From the NCBI RefSeq assembly GCF_013839515.1, contig NZ_JACDNQ010000012.1, positions 15,310-79,309 on the forward strand: 64,000 nucleotides of DNA, read 5' to 3'. The position numbers and the translations under genes were made by a program. Below the pieces are notes generated by a model that saw nothing but the letters and a program-made list of their open reading frames with translations, was not told where the DNA came from and did not search any database. Positions 1 through 8,509 of the stretch are shown here, in pieces; within the stretch, counting starts at the first letter, position 1, and every line of letters begins with the position of its first letter. This stretch comes from Natronomonas salinimetallica. Lineage in GTDB: Archaea > Halobacteriota > Halobacteria > Halobacteriales > Haloarculaceae.

Positions 1-1711
1 TGTCGCTCGACATGTAGCCGTTGCCCATCTCGTAGAGCAGCCACCGGCTCACGTCCTTGACCGTCCGCATCGACTCGAAGCCCGCGCCGCCCGTCCGTCG
101 GCCTGCGCCGCCCGTGTTGGGCTTGACGTTCCGGCCGAGGAACGGCAGCGGCTCGGTCATCTCCCACACTTCGGCGTCGCCCATATCGCCCTCGGGGTTC
201 CAGATCGCCGCCGCGTGCGGCTCACCGTCGTCGACGTATCGAGCACCGGTGCCTTCACACGCCGCCTCGAAGGAGTTGACGGCGTGGAGTTTGTCGAACT
301 GGTCGATCCCGCCGCCCTGCAGCCAGTTCGAGGTGTTCGCGTTGCCCGCGTTGATCTCCTCGCGGAATCCGCGGGAGAAGTAGCCCCGTGAAAGGTGTTG
401 CCACAGCGGTGCCCACGCGGAGACGAGAAAGTGCCACGCGTAGGCGTGTGCTGTCTCCGTGTTCTGGGTGTTCGCCCACGAGCCCTCCGGTAGGTGGAAA
501 TCACAGCTGTAGTAGGCGCCGTCGTTGACCAGTTTGTTCGGAATCACTGTTTGGGTGAGCATCACCCAGATTCCGCCCTGAATGGCGGCTGGCGTACAGT
601 TGTACGGATGCCAGCCCCACTTGTTCGCGCCCTCGAAGGACACCTGAAAGGAGCCGTCCTCACGGACGTGCAGTTCCGAGGGGGCGTGCATGAGGTGATT
701 CTCGCTCGCATACGCCCGCGAGAGGTTCTCCTGTCCCTCGTAGAGGGCGTCGACGAACGAGGCACCGCGGTACGTCCCCGGCAACATCGTCTTTTGGATC
801 CGGCTTCTGAAGCCACGGCGGCCGTCTTCGATCGCCTCACGCGAGAGCTGTTTGAATTTCTCGATGCCGTAATCGTCGATGAGGTCGTTTACCGCGTTGC
901 GAATCATCAGACAGCCGGTCATCCGCGTCCGCTCGTCGAGCTTCAGGAAGTCCGGCGTTCTGGTCTTGTCCGGGAAATCGTTTTTCCAGGAGTTGTAGAT
1001 ATCGAGTTCCTCTCCGATCTTTCGGGCGGTGTAGTAGGCTCCGTCGCCGAAACGGGAGGCCTGTGAGACGTTCATACTACCGGGACCGACCGCGCCCGTA
1101 TCGATGACGTGGTTGACGCCGCCGGCCCAGGCGATCAGTTCCCCCTCGTGGAAGATGGGTATGAGGGTCGCGATGTCACAGGGGTGGACGTTACCCACGT
1201 GTGTATCGTTGTTCACGAAGATGTCGCCCGGCTCGATCCCTGGGCTCTCCTCGTAATCGTGGTTGATCATGTACTTGATCGCCTCGCTCATCGTGTGGAT
1301 GTGCACGATAATGCCGGTCGAGATGGCGATCGAGTCCCCTTCGGGGGTGAACAGTCCATAACACAACTCGCCTTCCTGTTCGACGATCGGGGTCGCGGCG
1401 ACCTCCTTTGAGGTCTCTCTCGCGTTGACCAGTTCGCCGCGCAACTGTGCGAACATCTGCTCGTATTCGATCGGGCTCTCGTCTTTCAACGAGAGCTTCT
1501 CGAACCCGGCATAGTGGCCCGTCTCCTCGGTTCGCTCTTCGAGGTCTTCGAACTGCCCGCGAAGGCTCTGTCCGTCCCAGCCGATGCCTTCGCCGTTTTC
1601 TAGCTTCTTTTGGACCTTCTCTTTTTCCTCGTGCATTCGAGGGAAGTTCTCCTCGGTCCGTCCGTGCTCCTCGTCCTCTGACGCATCCGGTGGATGTTTT
1701 TCTGAACTCAT
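1..1711 (-). CDS. acxB: Acetone carboxylase alpha-like subunit (HyuB family), C-terminus beyond the window
   Basis: The frame opens at the ATG at 1711 and stays open to base 2, giving 570 residues with no stop; the C-terminus lies beyond the left edge (acetone carboxylase alpha subunits are near 770 residues). HyuB-family signatures are the GDIFVNNDTHVGNVHPCD stretch around residue 160 and NPEGDMGDAEVWEM near the visible end. In the family this subunit carries the metal site where activated acetone meets carboxyphosphate. It lies 141 bp downstream of the HyuA-like partner, same strand, so a two-gene operon is likely. The close resemblance of the partner to AcxA argues for ketone carboxylation rather than hydantoin hydrolysis; an acetophenone-type substrate remains possible. 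Confidence 0.82.
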   Translation of the reverse strand, partial: MSSEKHPPDASEDEEHGRTEENFPRMHEEKEKVQKKLENGEGIGWDGQSLRGQFEDLEERTEETGHYAGFEKLSLKDESPIEYEQMFAQLRGELVNARETSKEVAATPIVEQEGELCYGLFTPEGDSIAISTGIIVHIHTMSEAIKYMINHDYEESPGIEPGDIFVNNDTHVGNVHPCDIATLIPIFHEGELIAWAGGVNHVIDTGAVGPGSMNVSQASRFGDGAYYTARKIGEELDIYNSWKNDFPDKTRTPDFLKLDERTRMTGCLMIRNAVNDLIDDYGIEKFKQLSREAIEDGRRGFRSRIQKTMLPGTYRGASFVDALYEGQENLSRAYASENHLMHAPSELHVREDGSFQVSFEGANKWGWHPYNCTPAAIQGGIWVMLTQTVIPNKLVNDGAYYSCDFHLPEGSWANTQNTETAHAYAWHFLVSAWAPLWQHLSRGYFSRGFREEINAGNANTSNWLQGGGIDQFDKLHAVNSFEAACEGTGARYVDDGEPHAAAIWNPEGDMGDAEVWEMTEPLPFLGRNVKPNTGGAGRRTGGAGFESMRTVKDVSRWLLYEMGNGYMSSD

Positions 1712-1852
1712 ATTTGCTCGTATGACGTCGTCATCTGTCTACAGCCAGATGTGGGCTGGTGCAGTGCACCCACCTCACTCCCGGGGCCACAAGCGCCTGC
1801 GACGCCCGCGGTGTGGTAGATGCATGGCTACACGAAAGCGGTGGGACGCTCG

Positions 1853-4030
1853 CTACTCCTCCCGAGTGAGGTGGTGGACGCGGTGCTCATCGAGCGACGT
1901 CTCGTAGTCCGGCGGCACGATGTACGTTGTCGCTTCACCCTCGAGAACGGCGGGGCCGCTAAGCTCGTTCCCGGGGTTGAGTGCGTGGAGATCGTAGACG
2001 TCCGTCTCTATCCACACGCCGTCCCAGTAGGCCTCACGGGACTCCTTGTACGCGTCCTCGGGGGGCTCACTACCCTGGAGCCCCTCCGTCGGTATTTCGG
2101 GCTTGACCACGTCGCGGACGCCGCGGACGGACGCCTGCGTGATCGTGTGTCCGAGCTCCGGGGAACGCGCTTCTTCGGAGTACTGCCGCCGGTAGCCCTC
2201 CTCGAACGTGTCGATCAGCTCCTCCAGCTTTTCGGGCGTGTCGACCCGGTCCACGGGGGACCGGATGTCGATACTGTTGAGTTGTCCTTGGTACTGCCCG
2301 AGGATGTTGTACTGGAACTCGACTTCGTCCAGTCCGATGTCGCTTTTGGCGAACTCGTCTTCGACCTTCCCCTCGAGGTTCTTCCAGACCTGCGTGAGCT
2401 CCTCGCCGGCTGTCTTGGCCGCCTCCTCCATCGACAGACCGGCATCGATATCGATGCTGGTGGTCTGATCGTACCGATATTCGTAGTCGGCTGCGCCGCA
2501 GCCGAACGCGGAGAATCCGGCCGCCCACTCCGGGATGAGGACCTCGTCGAACCCGAGATTTTCGGTGTATCCGGCCGTGTGGACCGGTCCGCCCCCGCCG
2601 TAGGAGAGACACTTGAAGTTCGACGGCGCGTATCCTTCCCCGGTCACGACGGCCTCGAGGTCGTTTTGCAGCTTGTTCTCGAGGATCTTGATAACCCCCT
2701 CCGCAGCCTCGTAAACGCCCATGTCCAGCTTATCCGCGACCTGCTCTTTGATCGCCTCTTCGGCGACCTCGCGGCTGATTGGCATGTCACCGCCAAGGAA
2801 GTTCTCCGGATCGATCCACCCCAACGCGACGTGGCAGTCGGTTACTGTCACCGTCTCGACGTCGGTTTCGGTTGCACAGACGCCGACTTGGTCCCCCGCG
2901 CTCTCCGGGCCGAGTTCGATCTTGTCGAACGTCGGGTTCACCCGAACGTAGCTCCCCGTCCCCGAGCCGACACTGTCCATATTGACCATGGGCAACGACA
3001 GGAGGAGTCGGGCCATCTCCGGACTGTAATCGATCTTCCAGTCGTTGTCGATGATGATCCCCATGTCGAAGCTCGTTCCCCCGATATCGGTACAGACGAG
3101 GTTCTCGTAGCCGAGTTCCTTCCCGAAGTAGTTCGCTCCGATCATCCCGCCGATGGGACCGGAGATCAACGTCCGTGCCAACTCGTTTGCGTAGATATCG
3201 ATCGTCCCACCGTGGCTCGCCATCACCCGGACGCCGACTTCGCCACCGTGGTCGTCGACGGACTCTTGAACCCTCGTCAACTGCTGCCGTGACGGCTCCG
3301 CGGCGAACGCTTCGGCGACGAGCGTGTTCAGCCGTGGGAGCTCCTTCAGAGTGGGATAGTACTCGCTGGACAACATCACCGTCGTGTCCGCGTCCCGCTC
3401 CTCGATGACCTCCTCGGCGACCTCCTTCGTCCGTTGTTCGTGTCTGTCCTCCTGATAGGAGTGAAGGAACATCACCGCGATCTCGTCGACGCCTTGATCG
3501 AGGAGGTCGTTGACACCCTCCCGGATGTCGTCCTCGTACTCTTCGAGGGGGATCAGCTCGTTCCCCTTGACGTCGATCCGTTCTCGGACGCCCCGGATGC
3601 GGTTCCGAGGAATCAACGGTTCGGGGTGTTTGTGCGTGTTAACGTGCAGACGGTCGGAGTACGAAAATCCGGTGTAGGACTGCCGGCCACGTCCCATCCG
3701 GAGCGTGTCCTCCATTCCGCCAGTAGTCAGAACGCCGACGTCGACCTCGCTTTCCCGCTCGACCAGCCGATTGAGCATCGCCGTCCCCGAATAGACCGTC
3801 GAAACGAGGTTCGGGAACGCATCGTCGACGTCCAGATCCCAGGAATCGAGGGCGTCACGGGACGATTTAATGAATCCCCGCGATTCGTCATCCGGCGTGG
3901 TTTTTGCTTTCCCGACGGTGAACTCCCCGTTCGAGTCCATCAGGAACGTGTCGGTCAACGTTCCGCCAGCGTCGATCGACAACGTCTCGGCGTTGTGGTG
4001 CTCTGAAGGATTGTCTTCTGAACTTGCCAT
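1853..4030 (-). CDS. acxA: Acetone carboxylase beta-like subunit (HyuA family)
   Basis: 725 residues, close to the roughly 717 of AcxA. The actin-like ATPase fold shows as SIDAGGTLTDT near residue 20 and CTDIGGTSFDM near residue 314. Stretches such as GMEDTLRMGRGRQSY, SGPIGGMIG and AGFSAFGCGAADYEYRYD are shared with bacterial acetone carboxylase beta rather than with plain hydantoinases. In the family it uses ATP to activate bicarbonate and ketone, giving acetoacetate. A TTG codon directly precedes the chosen ATG; ATG is preferred. The small gamma subunit (AcxC) of bacterial complexes was not found beside it. The thiolase at 33.7-34.9 kb could in principle process acetoacetyl-CoA, but no link is shown by position. 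Confidence 0.85.
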   Translation of the reverse strand: MASSEDNPSEHHNAETLSIDAGGTLTDTFLMDSNGEFTVGKAKTTPDDESRGFIKSSRDALDSWDLDVDDAFPNLVSTVYSGTAMLNRLVERESEVDVGVLTTGGMEDTLRMGRGRQSYTGFSYSDRLHVNTHKHPEPLIPRNRIRGVRERIDVKGNELIPLEEYEDDIREGVNDLLDQGVDEIAVMFLHSYQEDRHEQRTKEVAEEVIEERDADTTVMLSSEYYPTLKELPRLNTLVAEAFAAEPSRQQLTRVQESVDDHGGEVGVRVMASHGGTIDIYANELARTLISGPIGGMIGANYFGKELGYENLVCTDIGGTSFDMGIIIDNDWKIDYSPEMARLLLSLPMVNMDSVGSGTGSYVRVNPTFDKIELGPESAGDQVGVCATETDVETVTVTDCHVALGWIDPENFLGGDMPISREVAEEAIKEQVADKLDMGVYEAAEGVIKILENKLQNDLEAVVTGEGYAPSNFKCLSYGGGGPVHTAGYTENLGFDEVLIPEWAAGFSAFGCGAADYEYRYDQTTSIDIDAGLSMEEAAKTAGEELTQVWKNLEGKVEDEFAKSDIGLDEVEFQYNILGQYQGQLNSIDIRSPVDRVDTPEKLEELIDTFEEGYRRQYSEEARSPELGHTITQASVRGVRDVVKPEIPTEGLQGSEPPEDAYKESREAYWDGVWIETDVYDLHALNPGNELSGPAVLEGEATTYIVPPDYETSLDEHRVHHLTREE

Positions 4031-4237
4031 CAACAGACGCTATAGGACATTGTAAGTTAGTCGTTACCACGAAAGTGAAAAAACGGGTCTGAAATGGTAG
4101 AACGGCGGTCGATATATGTCGGCCGTTAAGTACTGCCGGCACGTTCCGGCTGATATCGAATCCGGCGACCGGCGAGTGACTCCCGACCTGTGGCCGGACT
4201 CACCGATGGCTCGTCGGTAGCGGACGGCGCGCGTCGC

Positions 4238-4471
4238 TCAACTCTCTTGGACCTTGACGTACCAGAGTTCCGACTCCGGATTGGTCGTCTCGTACGCGAA
4301 TCCGCGCTCTTCGAGGACCTGATACAGCGGCTGTGGTTCGAAGCTGTTTATTAACAACAACGAATCGCCGGCCGGTAGGTCCTCGAGGGCGGACATTATG
4401 TGTCCGAACGGTTCGCCGTCGACTGTTCGGACGTCCAGTTCTCTCGTCGCGTCGGGTCGGTCACTGCTCAT
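4238..4471 (-). CDS. DUF2249 small protein
   Basis: 77 residues. The pattern LDVRTVDGEPFGHIMSALEDLPAGDSLLLINSFEPQPLYQVLEERG matches the DUF2249 (SirA/TusA-like fold) family: acidic N-terminus, helix, a short strand ending in N-x-x-x-P-x-P-L-Y. Biochemical function is unknown; such genes often sit beside anaerobic respiration genes in haloarchaea. It is one of three DUF2249 genes here (others at 5291 and 15840), all sharing the same upstream palindrome. An AT-rich element (AATATATACT on the coding strand) sits about 30 bp before the ATG, immediately downstream of that palindrome. The family call is firm, the role is inferred from context. Confidence 0.85.
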   Translation of the reverse strand: MSSDRPDATRELDVRTVDGEPFGHIMSALEDLPAGDSLLLINSFEPQPLYQVLEERGFAYETTNPESELWYVKVQES

Positions 4472-4508
4472 GGTATGCCCTCGGGCCGCAGTCGAGTATA
4501 TATTGTCC

Positions 4509-4520
4509 CGAAAACGTTCG
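4509..4520 (-). promoter_or_regulatory. Operator-like palindrome CGAAAACGTTCG upstream of DUF2249 gene
   Basis: Nearest base is 38 bp from the ATG at 4471, just upstream of a TATA-like AATATATACT. Same motif family and spacing as seven other sites in the window. Confidence 0.55.
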
Positions 4521-4597
4521 CCGCCGCGCTCGTGGTCGGGTGGCCTTCGGCGTACACGAGATCGGCGGCCGGCCGGCTTCCGTCCCGTATCCCGGCA

Positions 4598-5182
4598 TCA
4601 GAACGGCGCTTCCTCCGACCCGTCCTCCGGGTCGTCGTCTCGTAGCGCACGCTCTATCCGGGCCGAATCGGGCTCTTCGGACGGGTCGGCCGCCAGGTCG
4701 CCGGTTTCGAGATACGACGCTTCGATCGTTTCGAGCCGTTCGTTGACCGACTCGCTTTGGTGATGCATCGGTGCGACCCGGACGCGGACGAGATCGTACT
4801 CGTGGCGCTCCGAGAGCCCGTTCCAGGCGCGAAACGACCCGATCGTCAGCGTGTGCGTCTGTGGACAAAACGGGGTCGTCGGCGTGAACTCGGCGCGCAA
4901 CACCGCGGGATCGTCGCGCTGTCTGGCGTATCGATAGCCCGCATCCGAGTGCCGCGTATCCAGGTTGAGCCGCGCCAGATTGTAGTCGAACGTCATATCG
5001 TAGACCGTTCGTTCCTCGAAGAGGTCCCGCGTCATCCGGTGGAAGCCGACGTGTTCTCGGTCGGTCAGTACGTCGTGGCCTCCGAGGAACCGATCCGGGG
5101 CGGGGAGACGCTCCGGGAGGAACTCGTCGTAGTTGTCGAACAGCGAATCGTCAGTTCCGAACGGGGACGGAAAGCCTCGCAT
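4598..5182 (-). CDS. MIP18/DUF59-like protein, possible Fe-S assembly factor
   Basis: 194 residues from the ATG at 5182; a longer frame exists but would run through the divergent promoter. Residues 98-107 (EFTPTTPFCP) and 139-147 (MHHQSESVN) follow the hallmark of MIP18-type DUF59 proteins, in which an EFTPT-x-P-x-C motif precedes a conserved H-x-S-E-x-x-V-N segment. MIP18 and related SufT/PaaD proteins help insert or mature Fe-S clusters; that role here is inference. The N-terminal 90 and C-terminal 40 residues are lineage-specific and acidic. It diverges from a DUF2249/membrane protein/radical SAM operon, whose radical SAM enzyme would be a plausible Fe-S client. Confidence 0.6.
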   Translation of the reverse strand: MRGFPSPFGTDDSLFDNYDEFLPERLPAPDRFLGGHDVLTDREHVGFHRMTRDLFEERTVYDMTFDYNLARLNLDTRHSDAGYRYARQRDDPAVLRAEFTPTTPFCPQTHTLTIGSFRAWNGLSERHEYDLVRVRVAPMHHQSESVNERLETIEASYLETGDLAADPSEEPDSARIERALRDDDPEDGSEEAPF

Positions 5183-5220
5183 ATAAACGGTTCGGGACGG
5201 ACACCACCTACGTTTGGCCC

Positions 5221-5232
5221 CGGAGATGTTCG
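5221..5232 (-). promoter_or_regulatory. Degenerate operator-like site CGGAGATGTTCG
   Basis: Right half ATGTTCG is perfect. Lies 39-50 bp upstream of the ATG at 5182, the spacing seen for the stronger copies. Confidence 0.4.
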
Positions 5233-5240
5233 CATCGGGG

Positions 5241-5252
5241 GGAACATCTTCG
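5241..5252 (+). promoter_or_regulatory. Degenerate operator-like site GGAACATCTTCG
   Basis: Lies 39-50 bp upstream of the ATG at 5291 and is followed by GACTATC at the TATA position. With the site at 5221 it forms a back-to-back pair in the divergent promoter. Confidence 0.4.
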
Positions 5253-5290
5253 GCAGAAGCGACTATCTTCCCCGTTTCGAATCCACGTGT

Positions 5291-5554
5291 ATGAACGACG
5301 TCGCCGCATATCTCTCGCAGACTGACGCGCCGGCCGACTCCCCCCACGAAACGCTCGATGCGCGGGAACTGCCGCCACCGCAGCCGCTGAAAAACACCCT
5401 CGAAAAGCTGGCCGACATCGACGACCCGGTCGTGCTCGTACAGCTGAACGACCGGCGTCCCCAACACCTGTATCCGCGCCTGGACGAGCGGGGGTACCGA
5501 TACGAGACGATCGACGACGACGACGTCTCGGTCACGGTCATCTGGAGCGAATGA
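5291..5554 (+). CDS. DUF2249 small protein
   Basis: 87 residues. LDARELPPPQPLKNTLEKLADIDDPVVLVQLNDRRPQHLYPRLDERGYRYETID matches DUF2249, with the conserved LDAR near residue 22 and the N-D-R-R-P-x-H-L-Y signature. The stop overlaps the next start as ATGA (5551-5554), so it is translationally coupled to the heme-copper-like membrane protein and probably works with it. It heads a four-gene operon (DUF2249, membrane protein, small membrane protein, radical SAM). The ATG was chosen because it agrees with the conserved distance to the upstream palindrome. Confidence 0.85.
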   Translation: MNDVAAYLSQTDAPADSPHETLDARELPPPQPLKNTLEKLADIDDPVVLVQLNDRRPQHLYPRLDERGYRYETIDDDDVSVTVIWSE

Positions 5555-6921
5555 GCGCCGTTCCGGGCGGCGTCGATACGGCCCGACAGCCGCCGATGAC
5601 GGTCCCGCTCCGACACTTCGTGGTCGGCCTCGGCTTTCTCCTCGTGGGAACGACGCTCGGCATCGGGGCGGTCGCCGACGTGGTTCCGGGACGGGGGGGA
5701 CTCGTCCACGTCCATTTCCTGTTGGCCGGGTGGATCTGCATCACGATCATGGGCGCGATGACGCAGTTCGTCCCGGTGTGGTCGAACGCCACGCTCCACT
5801 CCCGCCGACTCGCCAACGCTCAACTCGGGTTGGTCGCCACCGGGCTGCTCGGATTCGGTATCACGCTTTCGTTTCTCCCGATCGAGTGGCTCGTCCCCTT
5901 CGGGTTCCTCATGCTCGTCGGCTTTTGGACGTTCGCGTACAACATCGCGCGGACGTTGGCGACCGTCGACAGCCTCGACGTGACGGAGCGTCACTTCGCG
6001 TTCGCCCTCGCGTGCTTTCTCGTCTTGACGGTCCTCGGATTCCTCCTCGCGATCAACCTCAGCACGCCCGTCCTGTCGCGGCTTTCGGTGACGCACACGG
6101 GTCTGTTGGGTGCCCACGTAACGGTCGCCGTCTTCGGTGCCGTCATGACGACCGTCTACGGGGCGCTCTATCAGCTCGGGACGATGTTCACCCAGACCGA
6201 ACTCCACGGGATCGACCACCACCTCCGGCACGTAGAGGAGGTGAGCCATCCGCTCGGCGTCGTCGTGTTGGCCGCCGGCCGGCTGTTCGAGTCCTCGCCC
6301 GTCGCGACCCTCGGTGGGCTCTCGATTCTGCTCGCCGCACTCGCGTTGGGCGCTGTGCTCCTCCACAAACTCTACGAGATGCGAGTCGAGCGGACGCCGA
6401 TGCACACGCGGTATATCGTCGTCGTGTCGTCGCTTACGCTTTGGGCGATCATCTCCGTGCCGGCGTGGATCTCGGATCCGATCGCCCCCGGGCACCGCTT
6501 CGGAGCCGCCGGTTCCGTCCATCTGTTGGTCGTCGGGGTTATCGGGTTCGTCGTCTTGGGGACGCTGTATCACATCATCCCGTTCATCCTCTGGGTTCAC
6601 ACCTACAGCGACCGGCTCGGGTTCGAGGACGTCCCGATGATCGACGACCTCTACGACGACAGACTCGCGGCCGTCGATGGGACGCTTCTGTTCGCCGGTA
6701 CGGTGTTGCTCGTTGTCTCGGAGTGGGTCGCGTTCGGCCCGGTGGCCGTCGGGATCGGCGGTGCCCTGTTCACGTTGGGGGTCGTGGTGTTCACCGCCAA
6801 CATGTTGTTGGTGTTGCGCCGACACAGCCCGGACACCCTGGACGAAGTGGTCTTCGGGTCGCTTTCGCCCCGTCGGGAGCGCGGGCGCTCCGAGGAGACG
6901 GTCGAGGAATCGCCGCGTTGA
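5551..6921 (+). CDS. Polytopic heme-copper-oxidase-like (NnrS-like) membrane protein
   Basis: 456 residues, about twelve hydrophobic segments. Histidines sit at positions that recall heme-copper subunit I: HVHFLLAGW near residue 50, GAHVTVAVFGAVMTT near residue 190 and YHIIPFILWVHTY near residue 345, but the paired-His CuB motif of true oxidases is not visible. The best description is a member of the NnrS/heme-copper-oxidase-like group linked to NO or heme metabolism. The soluble Arg-rich tail is short. Coupled by ATGA to the DUF2249 gene and followed by a small membrane protein 52 bp downstream. Function is inferred from context with the denitrification genes; a heme transporter or NO-response protein are alternatives. 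Confidence 0.6.
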   Translation: MSAVPGGVDTARQPPMTVPLRHFVVGLGFLLVGTTLGIGAVADVVPGRGGLVHVHFLLAGWICITIMGAMTQFVPVWSNATLHSRRLANAQLGLVATGLLGFGITLSFLPIEWLVPFGFLMLVGFWTFAYNIARTLATVDSLDVTERHFAFALACFLVLTVLGFLLAINLSTPVLSRLSVTHTGLLGAHVTVAVFGAVMTTVYGALYQLGTMFTQTELHGIDHHLRHVEEVSHPLGVVVLAAGRLFESSPVATLGGLSILLAALALGAVLLHKLYEMRVERTPMHTRYIVVVSSLTLWAIISVPAWISDPIAPGHRFGAAGSVHLLVVGVIGFVVLGTLYHIIPFILWVHTYSDRLGFEDVPMIDDLYDDRLAAVDGTLLFAGTVLLVVSEWVAFGPVAVGIGGALFTLGVVVFTANMLLVLRRHSPDTLDEVVFGSLSPRRERGRSEETVEESPR

Positions 6922-6973
6922 GGGGCGGAGAACCCCCCCGGTGATCCGCCCTCGTGGGCCGGCCTCGCGAAAC

Positions 6974-7321
6974 ATGTTCGGCACAACCGATAGCGACGGG
7001 GAGACCGATCGGTCCGATATGCCGGCACACGACGATTCATCCGAACACGGAATGCTCTTCGACGTCCTGGTCAACGTCGTCCCGATCGGGATACTCCTAT
7101 TTTTTGTCGTACTGTTTCTCGCCTACGGATCCTTTCCGAGCGATCCCGCGGTGACCCTTATTCAGGTTTCTCTCATCCTCATCCCCGCGATCGTAGTGAC
7201 CGTCGTCACCTACTACGCGGTGACGGCGGTCACGAGGGACGAACGCGAGGGCGGCGCAGAGATACCGCCAGGCTATTCACGGGCCGACGCGGAGACGCTC
7301 TCGAACGGCAGCGACGAGTGA
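6974..7321 (+). CDS. Small two-helix membrane protein (possibly DUF6684-like)
   Basis: 115 residues from the ATG at 6974. Two hydrophobic segments, about residues 32-54 (LFDVLVNVVPIGILLFFVVL) and 62-87, follow an acidic N-terminus; the tail EIPPGYSRADAETLSNGSDE is soluble. Similar short proteins accompany oxidase-like genes in haloarchaea (DUF6684 from memory, not verified). Two bases separate its stop from the radical SAM start, so it is in the same operon. The start ATG lies inside an AACATGTTCG string; that overlap is treated as chance. No enzymatic motif is visible. Confidence 0.7.
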   Translation: MFGTTDSDGETDRSDMPAHDDSSEHGMLFDVLVNVVPIGILLFFVVLFLAYGSFPSDPAVTLIQVSLILIPAIVVTVVTYYAVTAVTRDEREGGAEIPPGYSRADAETLSNGSDE

Positions 7322-7324
7322 ACG

Positions 7325-8440
7325 ATGACCGCGAAACGTACCCCACCGGATCCGCGCTCGGTCGATACCGACGAACGCCCCTTCGTCCTCATCTGGGAGG
7401 TGACACAGGCGTGTGAACTCGCCTGCGATCACTGTCGGGCGAACGCGGATCCGAGCCGCCACCCCGACGAGCTAACGACAGCGGAGGGCAAACGGCTGCT
7501 CGAGGCGGCGACCCGCTTCGGTGAGAACCAACTCGTGGTCCTCTCGGGCGGCGATCCGATGAAACGCGACGACCTCGTCGATCTCGTCCGCTACGGCACC
7601 GAACGGGGCCTCCGAATGACACTGACTCCGAGCGGGACGGAGGCGCTCACGTCCGAGAACATCGCCGCGCTCGCCGACGCCGGCCTCAGGCGAATGGCGC
7701 TCAGTGTCGACGCGCCGGAGCATGCTCACGACGAGTTCCGCGGTGAGTCGGGGAGTTTCCGCCGGACCCGTGAGGCCGCCGCGGCGGCCCGTGAGGCCGG
7801 GATCCCTATCCAGATCAACACGACCGTCTGTGAATCGACGGTCGAGACGCTGCCGGCGGTCCGGGATCTCGTTTCCGACCTCGGGGCTGTCCTGTGGTCG
7901 GTGTTCTTTTTGGTCCCCGTCGGCCGCGGACGGCTGCTCGAGGGGCTCTCCCCCGAGCGCGCCGAGTCCGTCCTCGAATGGCTTCACGAGACGTCCGAAT
8001 CGGCACCGTTCGGCGTCAAGACGACCGAGGCACCGAGCTACCGTCGGGTCGCGCTCCAACGACAGGGGTCGGCGACGGACGCGCCCAAATCCGATCGGAT
8101 CGGCCGCCGTGGCGGCATCCTCGCCGGCGACGGCTTCGCGTTCGTCTCACACACCGGCGAACTGTATCCCTCGGGGTTCCTCCCGAAGTCCGCCGGCAAC
8201 GTCACCGACGGGGATCTCGTCTCGATGTACCGCGATTCCGAGCTGTTCGAGGCGCTCCGGGACCGCGAGCGCCTGCGGGGAAAATGCGGTGCCTGCGAGT
8301 ACCGCCACGTCTGTGGCGGCAGCCGATCGCGGGCCTACGCGGCGACCGGCGACCCGCTCGCGAGCGACCCGCTCTGTGCGTACGTTCCGGACGGATACGA
8401 GGGACCGCTACCGTGGGACGACGCCGGGAGCCGAGCGTGA
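7325..8440 (+). CDS. Radical SAM/SPASM protein
   Basis: 371 residues. The radical SAM cluster motif is C30-x3-C34-x2-C37 (TQACELACDHC), followed by VLSGGDP, the usual SAM-binding GGE-like turn. The C-terminal SPASM-type region has CGACEYRHVCGGSRSRAY and a last Cys in SDPLC, able to hold an auxiliary Fe-S cluster. The layout resembles the family that includes NirJ/AhbD (heme side-chain processing) and the TIGR04053-type proteins. Operon neighbours are a heme-copper-like membrane protein and DUF2249, so modification of a heme or a peptide cofactor is a reasonable inference, not shown. The gene converges on the FmdE-like gene across an IS605-like relic. Confidence 0.85.
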   Translation: MTAKRTPPDPRSVDTDERPFVLIWEVTQACELACDHCRANADPSRHPDELTTAEGKRLLEAATRFGENQLVVLSGGDPMKRDDLVDLVRYGTERGLRMTLTPSGTEALTSENIAALADAGLRRMALSVDAPEHAHDEFRGESGSFRRTREAAAAAREAGIPIQINTTVCESTVETLPAVRDLVSDLGAVLWSVFFLVPVGRGRLLEGLSPERAESVLEWLHETSESAPFGVKTTEAPSYRRVALQRQGSATDAPKSDRIGRRGGILAGDGFAFVSHTGELYPSGFLPKSAGNVTDGDLVSMYRDSELFEALRDRERLRGKCGACEYRHVCGGSRSRAYAATGDPLASDPLCAYVPDGYEGPLPWDDAGSRA

Positions 8441-8509
8441 CCCCGGCCTCCGCCGACTGTGCTTTTGGTCGTTATCACTTGCTTCCCCTTGCTCAGGGCT
8501 TCGCCCGTC

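Noticed and set aside
1820-3292. Long open frame on the plus strand opposite the HyuA-like gene
   Set aside because: The minus strand encodes a clear AcxA-like protein over the whole stretch; the plus frame is a shadow produced by high-GC codon use.
6970-6981. CGAAACATGTTC string as another operator
   Set aside because: It overlaps the start codon inside an operon, not a promoter position, so it is probably chance.
5263-7074. 603-residue minus-strand frame
   Set aside because: Covers two plus-strand genes with good motifs and has a low-complexity charged translation.
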